A DNA stretch of 64,000 nucleotides, from the NCBI RefSeq assembly GCF_023716665.1, contig NZ_CP071860.1:1116001-1180000 (forward strand), in the 5' to 3' direction. The DNA is from Vibrio sp. SCSIO 43135 (GTDB taxonomy: Bacteria; Pseudomonadota; Gammaproteobacteria; Enterobacterales; Vibrionaceae). The notes beneath the pieces were generated by a model. It was not told the DNA's origin and did not search any database. It was given only the letters and a program-made list of their open reading frames with translations. Shown here piece after piece: positions 16,901-25,827 of the stretch (positions within the stretch are counted from its first letter, which is position 1; the number at the start of each line of letters is the position of its first letter). Position numbers and translations under genes: made by a program.

Positions 16901-17149
16901 TTATTTCATTAACTTATCTAAATTCAGCCCGCCAAGTTGCTCTAGGTTATCTTTAATCTCTTCATCTATGGATAACTGGCGTTCCACTTTCTTTACTTCC
17001 TTCTCAAGGAATTTTTCGACTTCTTGAGATACGTTGAACATCAAACCCTGGTCACGTGCTGCTTTTCTAGCTCGTTTAAGACGAAAATCTAAGTCCGATG
17101 AAATTTTAATGTTTAGTGATACTTTGGATTGTTTTTTCTTTAATGACAT
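16901..17149 (-). CDS. Small ribbon-helix-helix-like protein
   Basis: An 82-residue, highly charged protein. A basic N-terminus is followed by a beta-like strand Val-Ser-Leu-Asn-Ile-Lys-Ile and two amphipathic helices (about residues 20-35 and 40-60). This order fits the ribbon-helix-helix DNA-binding fold of small repressors and antitoxins, but it is a pattern match and not a recognised family member. No toxin gene is adjacent. The ATG at 17149 follows Lys-Lys-rich coding sequence; a TTG four codons earlier is possible. Function remains open. Confidence 0.5.
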   Translation of the reverse strand: MSLKKKQSKVSLNIKISSDLDFRLKRARKAARDQGLMFNVSQEVEKFLEKEVKKVERQLSIDEEIKDNLEQLGGLNLDKLMK

Positions 17150-17438
17150 ATCGACTCTCAACCTCAGCCAGACAATACTACATATTTTTCTACCTTTTTA
17201 GCAAGAAAAATACACATTAAGTACAGTGGATTGTGATCTGTACTAGTTAGGGTGACTGGATACGAATAAAATATGAGGATTACTCTTTGGGGCGAAGGTG
17301 AGTGAGTTCGCGAAGGACGACACGACTTTTGATTAGGGCTTAGAGCGTATTGGCCCCAGGCTTTAACAATGAAACTCGGAATATAAGTCCTTAGCCTTAG
17401 ATGCTAACTACAACCCTAGCTCACTTTCCTTGATGACA

Positions 17439-17744
17439 TCACACGCGATTTTGCTGTGTTTCGTAACTAATTTGCTTACCTGCGTTCTTTAGTTGCACCC
17501 CAACCTTATCAAACGCCTTTTGGATGGTTGTTGCGACATGCTGCTGACCTTCTCCCGCTAGAAACTGTGCTCTATCCTGGTTCGTTTCGAATACGCAGAC
17601 AATTTCTAGGCTTTGTGGAAAAGAAGAGTATTTCACCTTATGAGTCACCCAAAGAAAACCATCGTAGCTTTTTAACGTACCTTCACAAACATCGGTCAAC
17701 ACGTCTCTAATTAGATTCTCGACTTTCTTATCTGATTTGCGCAT
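17439..17744 (-). CDS. Hypothetical protein of a Vibrio/Shewanella-type family
   Basis: A 101-residue cytoplasmic protein with no membrane segment. It has a charged helical start, a Gly-Phe-Leu-Trp-Val-Thr-His strand, a Ser-Leu-Glu-Ile-Val-Cys-Val-Phe strand and two helices toward the end. I have seen similar marine-bacterial proteins, sometimes labelled Fis-type regulators, but no Fis helix-turn-helix is visible here and I do not accept that name. It is isolated between the gene at 16901 and ackA. Confidence 0.5.
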   Translation of the reverse strand: MRKSDKKVENLIRDVLTDVCEGTLKSYDGFLWVTHKVKYSSFPQSLEIVCVFETNQDRAQFLAGEGQQHVATTIQKAFDKVGVQLKNAGKQISYETQQNRV

Positions 17745-17886
17745 GAAGCTAGTTTCCTGTTTAACAACTGTAAAAACGCTTCAGTCTACACCGCCTTAAA
17801 CGATATTGGGTAACGCAATTTGTTCTGCTGCCTGTTGAGCAAAAGGGCCAGAAGGTGAATGTTCGGGTTCAAGCACACACAAAAAC

Positions 17887-17914
17887 AAAAAAGCGAGCAC
17901 TAGGCTCGCTTTTT
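17887..17914. terminator. Rho-independent terminator after ackA
   Basis: AGCGAGC (17892-17898) pairs with GCTCGCT (17904-17910), and flanking A and T runs extend the stem. It ends ackA on the minus strand and shows that no pta gene is co-transcribed. Confidence 0.85.
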
Positions 17915-17932
17915 AAATGAGGTTTCGTTCGC

Positions 17933-19126
17933 TTAAAGCAGTTCAACCGACTGCTGTGCGATAACGAACTCTTCGTTGGTTGGGATAACCATCGCGACGG
18001 CGTCTAGAAGTTCCGACTTAGCGATGATACCTGCTGCACCAAATCTCGCATCTTCGTTGCCTTGTTTGTCTTCAACAAAGCCTAGTAGGTTTAGGTTGTT
18101 TAGGATCTCGCGGCGAATGTCTAATGAGTTCTCGCCAATACCACCCGTGAAGATTACCGCATCCAACTTGTTAAGTGGAATTAGGTACGAACCTATGTAC
18201 TTAGCAACGCGGTAAGTGAAGACTTCAAACGCTAGCTTAGCGCCTTCATGGCCATTTTCCATCGCTTCTAGAATGCCACGAGCATCAGAAGTTAAGCCTG
18301 ATACACCAAGGAAACCAGATTTCTTGTTTAGCGTTTCAAAAACTTTCTCTTGGCTCCAGCCTTTCTTCATTAGGAACTCGATGATACCTGGATCTAGGTC
18401 ACCAGAACGCGTACCCATCATAAGGCCCGCAAGCGGAGTGAAGCCCATTGAAGTATCAACAGATTGGCCGTTTTCAATAGCACAAACAGAGGCACCGTTA
18501 CCTAGGTGAACTGAAATGAAGCTCGCCTCTTCAACTGGCTTATCCAGCATTTTTGCCGCTTCACGGCTAACGAAATAATGACTAGTGCCGTGGAAACCGT
18601 ATCGGCGGATACCATATTCTTTGTACAGCTCGTTCGAGATCGCACCTGTAAATGCCTTTTGCGGCATCGTTTGGTGGAAAGCAGTATCAAAAACAGCAAA
18701 CTGCGGAAGGCTAGGGAAAGCTTTCATTGCCGCTTCAATACCGATTGCACCTGCCGGGTTGTGGAGCGGAGCAAGGTCAGACAGGCTTTCAATTTCAGCA
18801 AGAACTTCGTTGTCGATACGAACCGTTGACGTGAATTTCTCACCACCGTGAACGATACGGTGTCCCACGGCAACTAAATCTTGTGTAAAGCCTAATGATT
18901 CCATTAAGCCAACAATACGATCGATTGCATGCTGGTGATGATTATCGGCTGCAGTAATTGCTTCTTCTGTTTTTTCTCCGTTGTACTTCCAGCTAATCAC
19001 GGCTTCAGGTAAGCCAAAGCATTCGCCTAGGCCACTAACAACTGCATCGCCAGTGATTGAATCGATAACTGCAAACTTAAGAGATGAGCTACCAGAGTTG
19101 ATGACTAGAACAAACGAGTTCGACAT
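17933..19126 (-). CDS. ackA: Acetate kinase
   Basis: A 397-residue acetate kinase of normal family length that interconverts acetate plus ATP and acetyl phosphate plus ADP. Visible signatures are Val-Ile-Asn-Ser-Gly-Ser-Ser-Ser-Leu-Lys at residues 8-17, His-Gly-Gly-Glu, Arg-Tyr-Gly-Phe-His-Gly-Thr-Ser-His, His-Leu-Gly-Asn-Gly-Ala-Ser, and Phe-Thr-Gly-Gly-Ile-Gly-Glu-Asn. In most enterics and on the main Vibrio chromosome ackA is followed by pta. Here a terminator follows at once, so this is probably the second acetate kinase that vibrios carry. Acetyl phosphate can also feed two-component signalling. Confidence 0.95.
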   Translation of the reverse strand: MSNSFVLVINSGSSSLKFAVIDSITGDAVVSGLGECFGLPEAVISWKYNGEKTEEAITAADNHHQHAIDRIVGLMESLGFTQDLVAVGHRIVHGGEKFTSTVRIDNEVLAEIESLSDLAPLHNPAGAIGIEAAMKAFPSLPQFAVFDTAFHQTMPQKAFTGAISNELYKEYGIRRYGFHGTSHYFVSREAAKMLDKPVEEASFISVHLGNGASVCAIENGQSVDTSMGFTPLAGLMMGTRSGDLDPGIIEFLMKKGWSQEKVFETLNKKSGFLGVSGLTSDARGILEAMENGHEGAKLAFEVFTYRVAKYIGSYLIPLNKLDAVIFTGGIGENSLDIRREILNNLNLLGFVEDKQGNEDARFGAAGIIAKSELLDAVAMVIPTNEEFVIAQQSVELL

Positions 19127-19291
19127 GAGATATGTATCCTGTTTCAGAATGATTTGTGAAGCAAAAACTTCTTTGTTTGTATGCTCACATTATTCAATAA
19201 TTTTTGAATCTTTCAACTTTGTTTTAATAATTGAAGCAAAACAAACGGATTTTTCTTGATCCAACGCAAAAGCGGAATTATTTTTCGCCTT

Positions 19292-19311
19292 GAATTATTA
19301 AGAAATAATTC
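19292..19311. repeat. Perfect inverted repeat GAATTATT-N4-AATAATTC
   Basis: Arms 19292-19299 and 19304-19311 match exactly. It lies between divergent ackA and a c-di-GMP gene, about 165 bases before ackA. It could be an operator; no known consensus is assigned. Confidence 0.5.
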
Positions 19312-19407
19312 TTACCAACGCGAATGTTGTAAACCTAGCCAGCAAAATTCATATGAACCTCTAAACTTAATTTGATAACTGGTATCGCAGCATGGGTGAG
19401 TTGACTC

Positions 19408-21033
19408 TTGGCAACCTTTTCTATCGCTTTCATTATGATTGGCATCGCTTTCTTGGTGGCGGCCTACATCCCAGCCCGGAAAATTTGTCGCGCGTCAATA
19501 CAAATTGGCTGGAAAGCATTATTGGTTCTCATCTGCGGCTTTATCGCGGGTTATACATTTGTACTGATTTCCCTGCTACACAGCCCACAAACCAGTAGCC
19601 CTGTCTTGTTCGGGCTCTCGTTGATATTGCTCAGCGGTAGCATTTTTGTATATATGGTGATTACTTTTAGTTTGGCGACCATCTTGCAGCTAAACAGCCT
19701 AGCAGGAGAGGAAAAGCACAACGCATTGCATGACTCCTTAACTGCCCTACCCAACCGAAAACACTGCATTGACGTCATTACCAGCACCTGTGAAGTTGGT
19801 GGGGATTTTTCGGTGTTGATGATCGATGTGGTCAACTTCAAGCAAATTAACGATGGTATGGGCCACTTTTGTGGTGACCAAATGCTAGTTCAAATTGGTC
19901 AACGAATTAACAGTTTGCTTGAACCTACAGACTTCCTTGCCCGTGTCGGCGGCGATGAATTTGTATTGGTCCACCAAACAACCAACCATCAGGAGATCAA
20001 AAAACTCTGTAAGCAAATTGATACTGTGCTTCGTAAGCCATTTTCTATTGATGGTTTTGAGTTAACCACTAGCGTCGTCATTGGTGTCTGCGGTTCAGAT
20101 AGCGACGCCACCACTTCAGAGCTGTTTATCAATCACGCCGATTTAGCCATGTACTATGCGAAAAAATCTGGCAGGCTCAGTGCTTTCTACAATCAAGATA
20201 TGTCGCTTGGTGCAAAACAGAAACTGGAAATCTCACGTCAGATCGACACAGCACTCGAGAAGTGTTCGTTCCGAATGTTCTATCAACCCATTATGTGTGG
20301 CAAAAACGACATTGTGGAGGGATATGAAGCCTTAATTCGCTGGGTCGATGATCACGGGCGCTTTATTAGCCCCGTCGACTTTATTCCAATTGCGGAACAA
20401 AGTAACAAGATATCATCCATAACAGCTTGGATATTGGAGCAAGTAGCTGAAGACTTAGTCAAATTCCAAGTCCACGATATTGAATGTGATATTCACATTA
20501 ACTTGTCAGCCAAAGACTTGCTTGGCAAAAGTCTGTTCCATCATTTAGAAACCTTAGTAGAGCGAAACCCTCAGTTTGCGGAACATGTTGTATTGGAAAT
20601 CACCGAAACCACCGCAATTAACCGCTTACGCAGCCCGATAGAAATGCTCAACGACATTAAGAAGTTGGGCTTTCGAATCAGCCTAGACGACTTCGGCACA
20701 GGCTATTCTTCTTTGTCGCTATTACGAGACTTACCTGTCGATCAAATCAAAATTGACCGGTCTTTCCTATTTCAATTGAAATCCAACCATCGCAATGAGT
20801 CGATTGTAGCTAATGCTATTTCTCTCGCTCATGGTCTGGGTTACACGGTGGTAGCAGAGGGCGTGGAAGACAGAGATGTACTCGACCTACTCAAGAAATA
20901 CGATTGTGACTACATCCAGGGCTATTATTATTGCTCAGCAAAACCTCTAGAAGAAGCGATCAGTTGGACGCTTAATCACAACCCTCCAAGAATTCCAGCA
21001 CTAAGCCAAAAAGCAGGAGGGATGTCGACGTAA
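19408..21033 (+). CDS. Membrane GGDEF-EAL c-di-GMP protein
   Basis: A 541-residue protein with three hydrophobic segments in the first 100 residues. A GGDEF domain has its signature Gly-Gly-Asp-Glu-Phe at 181-185, and an EAL domain has Glu-Ala-Leu at 307-309. The EAL metal and catalytic regions (Asn in Ile-Asn-Leu-Ser, Glu in Glu-Ile-Thr-Glu, Asp-Asp-Phe-Gly, Lys in Ile-Lys-Ile-Asp, Glu in Ala-Glu-Gly-Val) all look intact, so phosphodiesterase activity is likely. The inhibitory Arg-x-x-Asp site is absent. The frame opens right after a stop; the TTG at 19408 has GGTGAG upstream, while the first ATG (19435) would clip the first membrane helix, so the start is uncertain. Confidence 0.85.
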   Translation: MATFSIAFIMIGIAFLVAAYIPARKICRASIQIGWKALLVLICGFIAGYTFVLISLLHSPQTSSPVLFGLSLILLSGSIFVYMVITFSLATILQLNSLAGEEKHNALHDSLTALPNRKHCIDVITSTCEVGGDFSVLMIDVVNFKQINDGMGHFCGDQMLVQIGQRINSLLEPTDFLARVGGDEFVLVHQTTNHQEIKKLCKQIDTVLRKPFSIDGFELTTSVVIGVCGSDSDATTSELFINHADLAMYYAKKSGRLSAFYNQDMSLGAKQKLEISRQIDTALEKCSFRMFYQPIMCGKNDIVEGYEALIRWVDDHGRFISPVDFIPIAEQSNKISSITAWILEQVAEDLVKFQVHDIECDIHINLSAKDLLGKSLFHHLETLVERNPQFAEHVVLEITETTAINRLRSPIEMLNDIKKLGFRISLDDFGTGYSSLSLLRDLPVDQIKIDRSFLFQLKSNHRNESIVANAISLAHGLGYTVVAEGVEDRDVLDLLKKYDCDYIQGYYYCSAKPLEEAISWTLNHNPPRIPALSQKAGGMST

Positions 21034-21244
21034 TATTCTCTTCCGAGATAGAATCGTTATAGTAACTCAACCCTACTCGAATGACTTTACACTGCGCCTA
21101 ATTAAACAAAACTGTCGTTAGTCAAACACCTTTGTGCCACATCCGTTTTGTCTTTCTCGGCCACTTTAATTCGCTTTCTAAATTGAATAACAAGCTACAC
21201 CTAGCGTACACTCCAAATATTCCATACAGATACTGGGGATAAAC

Positions 21245-21631
21245 ATGAACATCGGCGCTGTTGCGAAATTAACTGGGCTATCAAATAAGTCGATACGCCT
21301 ATACGAGGACAAAGGCATCATCACTCCTCCTAATCGCAGTGAATCTGGGTACAGAGAATATTCTGACAAACATGTCCAAGAGCTTAACCTAGTCTCGCGT
21401 GCAAAAAATGCTGGTTTTTCGCTAGTAGAATGCAAAGAGTTTGTGCAACTTGCACACAACCCAAACAGAAAAAGTAGTGAAGTAAAGGCTCGTACAGAAG
21501 AGAAGCTGCGAGAGATCGAGATTAAGATTCACGAACTCACTGAAATGAAAAAGCAGTTGCAGAGCTGGGTGACAGCTTGCCCTGGAGATTCTGAAAGCCG
21601 CTGTCCAATCATTGAGGATCTTACCAAGTAG
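21245..21631 (+). CDS. cueR: MerR-family copper regulator, CueR-like
   Basis: A 128-residue MerR regulator. The N-terminal helix-turn-helix has Ser-Ile-Arg-Leu-Tyr-Glu and Gly-Tyr-Arg-Glu-Tyr motifs; a dimerisation helix and a metal-binding loop follow, with Cys112 and Cys120 in Ala-Cys-Pro-Gly-Asp. That spacing is the same as in CueR, where the two cysteines bind a single Cu(I). CueR activates copA and cueO. Here no copper pump or oxidase gene is adjacent, so its targets must lie elsewhere. The C-terminal Cys-Cys-His-His tail of the E. coli protein is missing, as in many vibrios. Confidence 0.85.
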   Translation: MNIGAVAKLTGLSNKSIRLYEDKGIITPPNRSESGYREYSDKHVQELNLVSRAKNAGFSLVECKEFVQLAHNPNRKSSEVKARTEEKLREIEIKIHELTEMKKQLQSWVTACPGDSESRCPIIEDLTK

Positions 21632-21659
21632 CAGCAGCTAACAACGAAATGACAAATAC

Positions 21660-21689
21660 AAAAACGCCAGACTAAAGCCTGGCGTTTTT
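21660..21689. terminator. Bidirectional terminator between cueR and the S4 gene
   Basis: AAAAACGCCAG (21660-21670) pairs with CTGGCGTTTTT (21679-21689), 11 exact pairs with T-runs on both strands. Confidence 0.9.
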
Positions 21690-21706
21690 CAGCTAGAGAA
21701 GCTGAG

Positions 21707-22183
21707 TTAGAAGAAATCGATAGAGTTACGACCGCTATCTTTGTCTCGTGTCGGTTTACTGGCCGACTCTTTTTTCTTGTTAGTCTTTTTAGTCGAACCT
21801 TGCCCCGACTTTTTGGAAGAAGATTTAGCTGAAGGCTTGTTGCCTTTCCCTTTAGGCGCTTTTTTCTTAGGTTCAGGTAATGGCTGGTTAAGTTCCGGCT
21901 CTTCTGTCACTGGAGCATCGCACACAACAACATAGTACTCTTGGTTGAACTCAAAGAAATCGCCATCGTACATCTTACGTCGTTTGCGTGTTTCCAACTC
22001 TCCATTAACCGCTACATACCCTTCTGAGATAATGTGCTTTGCTTCGCCACCACCGCCAACCAAGTTTGCAATTTTAAACACTTTGTATAATTCAATGGGC
22101 TGAGATGAGACTTCGATGCCAATCGCTTCAATCTCAATTTCTTCGCCATCGTATTGCTGTTCTTCGTATTCTTCTTGGTTCAT
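21707..22183 (-). CDS. S4 RNA-binding domain protein with a basic tail
   Basis: A 158-residue protein. After an acidic start it has an S4 domain of about 60 residues (Leu-Tyr-Lys-Val-Phe-Lys-Ile-Ala, Gly-Gly-Gly-Gly-Glu-Ala-Lys, Gly-Tyr-Val-Ala-Val-Asn-Gly) like that of YbcJ, which binds structured RNA. A long tail follows that is made almost entirely of Lys, Ser, Pro and Gly, is surely disordered, and adds RNA affinity. Two starts are possible: ATG at 22183, used here, or GTG at 22231 with 16 more residues. Role in ribosome or RNA metabolism is inferred from the domain only. Confidence 0.75.
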   Translation of the reverse strand: MNQEEYEEQQYDGEEIEIEAIGIEVSSQPIELYKVFKIANLVGGGGEAKHIISEGYVAVNGELETRKRRKMYDGDFFEFNQEYYVVVCDAPVTEEPELNQPLPEPKKKAPKGKGNKPSAKSSSKKSGQGSTKKTNKKKESASKPTRDKDSGRNSIDFF

Positions 22184-22279
22184 AAGGGTTCTATCAATCA
22201 ACTTGGGAGGTGGAGTGTATACCCTACCCACTCTTAAATAAACTCATCTTCAGTGCTAAATATAGACACCAGCCCATAT

Positions 22280-23164
22280 TTAAAAGATATGTTGCTTGAT
22301 CTTCTTAATCAATAATCGGTGCAATGGGTTATCACGATTAGCCAGTTTGTAATTCGCCACCACGACTGGTAACTCATCAAAATCCAGCTCCGCAGGTAAC
22401 TCGACACAACGGTAACCATCAAATGGTTTATCGATTTGCGGTAGTAGCGTCGCTCCATTGATTTCGCGAATAACTTTCAACAAGCAAGTGATGTTATCCA
22501 CCACCGCACGTTTGTTGATTTTCAATCCTTTCGATTCAAGAAGCCTTTTGGCTATTGGTTTGTTATCGACCCAGCCTTTCATTTCCATCAGTACAAACGG
22601 CATCTTAAGCAGCTCGTCAAATGACGTTTCTTCACACTGGTCGGAAACAACAATCGCAGGCCTAAACTTGCCAATATGATGTTGATACACAGCTTTTGTT
22701 TGTTCATCATTGAAATATTGCACGCCCACATCAACATCGTTGGCTAGGATATCCCCTACAGAACTGTGAGACCACGTGGTGATTTTGACAACTGCGTTTG
22801 GAAAAGTTTCCATGAGATCCATTAGCAAGGTATCCCCTACTAAATATTGCCCCAAGCTAGGCAAAGCGATCACGATGTCTTTTTTGTAAGTTTTCGGGTC
22901 GAACTCATCTTGAACAACAGCAGTATTGATCATTTCCAACCCAGAGGAGATTTTTGGTAGCAGCTCAAGCGTAAAATCGGTCGGTTCAAACTCGTGGGCT
23001 CCCCGAACAAACAGAGGGTCGCCGAGTTGTTCGCGCAACTTAGACAAATGCTTACTAACAGCACTTTCTGTTTTACCGAGCACCTTCGCGACCGGTTTCA
23101 GTTGGCGGTGCTTATCGAGTAGGATAAGTACGATCAGTAAGTTTAAGTCCAGCTGAGATTTCAT
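22280..23164 (-). CDS. LysR-family transcriptional regulator
   Basis: A 294-residue LysR regulator: the N-terminal helix-turn-helix has Asp-Leu-Asn-Leu-Leu-Ile-Val-Leu and Thr-Glu-Ser-Ala-Val-Ser-Lys-His-Leu-Ser-Lys-Leu-Arg, and the effector domain starts near residue 95. AGGAAGG before the ATG at 23164 fixes the start, although the frame is open to 23251. It lies 43 bases after the stop of the REC-TPR gene on the same strand, so they may be co-transcribed. Its targets are unknown. Confidence 0.85.
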   Translation of the reverse strand: MKSQLDLNLLIVLILLDKHRQLKPVAKVLGKTESAVSKHLSKLREQLGDPLFVRGAHEFEPTDFTLELLPKISSGLEMINTAVVQDEFDPKTYKKDIVIALPSLGQYLVGDTLLMDLMETFPNAVVKITTWSHSSVGDILANDVDVGVQYFNDEQTKAVYQHHIGKFRPAIVVSDQCEETSFDELLKMPFVLMEMKGWVDNKPIAKRLLESKGLKINKRAVVDNITCLLKVIREINGATLLPQIDKPFDGYRCVELPAELDFDELPVVVANYKLANRDNPLHRLLIKKIKQHIF

Positions 23165-23207
23165 GCGTAATCCTTCCTGAATGGAACAACAATCATCGAA
23201 TGTAGAC

Positions 23208-24857
23208 CTATGTGGCGCAGCTAAGCTCGGTATTGAACCTGTGCTTGGCACGCTTCGCAGCTTCTAAACCAATTTGTCTCTCTTGAGCAGTCAAACTGGC
23301 CGAATAAGCGATCAAACCTTCACAATTAAAGATTAAATCTCGAACCTGCTCTGCTTCCAAGTTTCTCGGTAACGCTCTACCAATCAAATCTATCAGTGCT
23401 ACGGCAGCGTGTGCCGATAGTGGCCTTGCCTTGAAAAAGTTCATTGCGACGTTCAGCGCCCGCTCTATATCGGACTCTTTCGCCTCGTCGATAGACAACA
23501 AAACCTTCTGTTGCTGACAATGTTTCTTTCGTTGCCACTGTGCAATGAAGTCAAACTTAGCGCGACAACACAAGCTCATCAGATTACTGTCCGTCGATTC
23601 AGGTAAATGCATTTTTACATGCTGAAAAATGCGATTAAACCATTGATGATTATGAGTTATATACAGAAGATATAGTAAATACCAACTGCTGTCCAAATCC
23701 AGTTCAGTATAGTTCTTTAGCAGGTTGTTGAGTTTAATTCGAGCCACTTTGGGATTGTTGTCGACGATTTCCAAATGACAATCGACGATGCTCAATGCCA
23801 ACAGCTTGTTGTCATCATTGATGCGTTTCGACATTTGGTATAGATCGTTACGAATCTCTTGAGCTTTCAAACTATGATTCGACGTTGACATCTGTATCTT
23901 CATGCGGAACACGTCCAACTGGACGGCCAGCACGTCGCGGAAAGTGTATCGCACCAGCTTAGCGTGAAGTAAGCGATCAACAAATGCCCGTTCAAAAAGC
24001 CCAAGCGCTTCATTTAAAATCGCCCGACCAGCAATACGGTCCGCATTGTTATGAGTGAGCGCCAGCGATTTAGATAGCTGTAAATGCGCATCATCGATTC
24101 GTTTTTGCTTTAAGTAGATGCGTGCGTAGGCTTCCATGACTCTCGGCGTTGTGCCATCGCGTTTCTCAACCCATTGATTAAGATAATGCTCTGCCTTTTT
24201 CGGTTGCCCAAGCGCTAACAACGCATCTACCGCTCCGAGTATTGCCCAGTGGCTAGCATTACGGCGCAAACATTTTTTATACAGATCTAAAGCAAATTCA
24301 AAATGCTGATACTTGAGGTAGTAATCGCCACGAAGGCGCAAGATGCTTTTCTCGTACTCCGGTGTTTGTTTTAGCGCACTTTCGAAGACGTGTTCTACGT
24401 CTTCGATCGGCATTTCGCTATCTAACTCTGACAAGTACGCTAGGTCTTGTTTGCGAGCACATACGTTCGCAAGGCGACGCTTTAACTCAAACCCGGAATA
24501 TGGCTTTAACACATATTCATCAGGTTCTGATTCTAATATTGTCCTAACTGCACTCGGCTGCGTTTCACCTGAAAGCATTACAAACGCGCCATGCGGAGGA
24601 AGTAACTTTTCCGCTCGAAACTCGTCGAGTATTTGCTTACCGTTTATCTGGGAGCAGAAGTTATAGTCGCAGATGACAACATCAACTTGTTGAGTTCTCG
24701 CCATCGTCAGCATCGTACGCACGTCTTTAGCGGACACAATAAGGCGAGCACTGAAACCCATTTCTCTCAACACGAGCTTAAGGTTGGAGAGAACCAATGG
24801 GGAATTATCAGCAATCAGCACTCTAGACTTGCTAAAGTTTCTAACAACACCGGACAT
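23208..24857 (-). CDS. Response regulator with TPR-type output region
   Basis: A 549-residue protein. Residues 10-130 form a receiver domain with the phosphoacceptor Asp64 in Val-Ile-Cys-Asp-Tyr, a Leu-Ser-Gly-Glu strand, and the conserved Lys in Val-Leu-Lys-Pro-Tyr. The remaining 400 residues are helical tetratricopeptide-like repeats (for example Ala-Leu-Asp-Leu-Tyr-Lys-Lys-Cys and Lys-Lys-Ala-Glu-His-Tyr-Leu). There is no DNA-binding or enzymatic output domain, so it likely signals by protein contact. No histidine kinase is adjacent. The ATG at 24857 is taken as start; a TTG lies seven codons earlier. Confidence 0.8.
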   Translation of the reverse strand: MSGVVRNFSKSRVLIADNSPLVLSNLKLVLREMGFSARLIVSAKDVRTMLTMARTQQVDVVICDYNFCSQINGKQILDEFRAEKLLPPHGAFVMLSGETQPSAVRTILESEPDEYVLKPYSGFELKRRLANVCARKQDLAYLSELDSEMPIEDVEHVFESALKQTPEYEKSILRLRGDYYLKYQHFEFALDLYKKCLRRNASHWAILGAVDALLALGQPKKAEHYLNQWVEKRDGTTPRVMEAYARIYLKQKRIDDAHLQLSKSLALTHNNADRIAGRAILNEALGLFERAFVDRLLHAKLVRYTFRDVLAVQLDVFRMKIQMSTSNHSLKAQEIRNDLYQMSKRINDDNKLLALSIVDCHLEIVDNNPKVARIKLNNLLKNYTELDLDSSWYLLYLLYITHNHQWFNRIFQHVKMHLPESTDSNLMSLCCRAKFDFIAQWQRKKHCQQQKVLLSIDEAKESDIERALNVAMNFFKARPLSAHAAVALIDLIGRALPRNLEAEQVRDLIFNCEGLIAYSASLTAQERQIGLEAAKRAKHRFNTELSCAT

Positions 24858-25140
24858 ACGACTTAGGGATTTGGGCAAAAATTGCCGCTAGAGTATAGAA
24901 AAGAAACAAGGATCAAAATGGTGCTTTTTTAAGAGTTTTGTCAGGATTTATGTACCCATTCATTCAGTAAATCATTAAATCAAAAGGCATTTACACAGCA
25001 TCTATAAAACTCGCATCAGAACACTCCTAAAGAGGTAGTTTGACAATTTATAAGTCAAGTCTATCGATATTCACTTATTGTTCTGGAGCGGCTTAAGATA
25101 TTATCCATAACAATCAAGCACACTAAGCTCAAGAAGAACT

Positions 25141-25563
25141 ATGATTTCTCCCATTGCTATTCGGCTAGAAAGAGGAACCGACCTCAAACAAGCGATTCAA
25201 AAACTGGTTCACGATCGTAAAGTTACGGCTGGAACCGTTGCTTCTTGTGTCGGTTGCTTGTCGCAGCTTCAGGTGAGACTAGCTGGAGCGCAACAATCGC
25301 TAACACTTAAAGAACCGCTCGAAATTGTCTCGCTAATGGGAACGTTAACGCCTGCGCATCAGCACATACACATTTCCGTTTCTAAACAGAATGGTGAGGT
25401 TATTGGCGGGCATCTGCTGAACGGTAGCATCATCGACACCACCGCCGAGTTAGTCATACACAGTTACACTGATTTACAGTTTGATCGCGCGTTTGATCCG
25501 GCCACGGGGTACACTGAGCTCACGGTTTCATCAATTGATGACACAAATCCCACCAGAAAGTGA
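25141..25563 (+). CDS. PPC/DUF296 domain protein
   Basis: A 140-residue single PPC (plant and prokaryote conserved, DUF296) domain. Marks are Ile-Arg-Leu-Glu-Arg-Gly-Thr-Asp-Leu near the start, the His-Gln-His-Ile-His-Ile metal-binding-like motif near residue 80, and Gly-Gly-His-Leu-Leu-Asn-Gly about 15 residues later. Bacterial members form trimers; some are described as DNA-binding, but their physiological role is open. It is divergent from the REC-TPR gene and stands alone. Confidence 0.8.
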   Translation: MISPIAIRLERGTDLKQAIQKLVHDRKVTAGTVASCVGCLSQLQVRLAGAQQSLTLKEPLEIVSLMGTLTPAHQHIHISVSKQNGEVIGGHLLNGSIIDTTAELVIHSYTDLQFDRAFDPATGYTELTVSSIDDTNPTRK

Positions 25564-25827
25564 TCTAACCTCAAACCTGATGAGATGAACTGTTGATTCA
25601 TCTATCGGTTATGATATTACTGGTAATAATAGTTTCATCGAATGTTGATATTCTGCATTAATAATCTGCAGCTTACCTAACCATTCACTAACAGGCCTGC
25701 CAAAGGATTGGCCGATAAACCAAAGGAGCTTGCCTATAAACTGGCAAGATAGAATGACAATACATGCCTATTTACCTAACACCTTTACTCGTATTGTCTC
25801 TCCTCAACGCCCACTGTTAGTTTCTTG

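Noticed and set aside
17439..17744. A Fis-type DNA-binding protein
   Set aside because: The C-terminal helix-turn-helix of Fis is not visible.
17933..19126. Part of an ackA-pta operon
   Set aside because: A terminator follows ackA directly and no pta sequence is present on either side.
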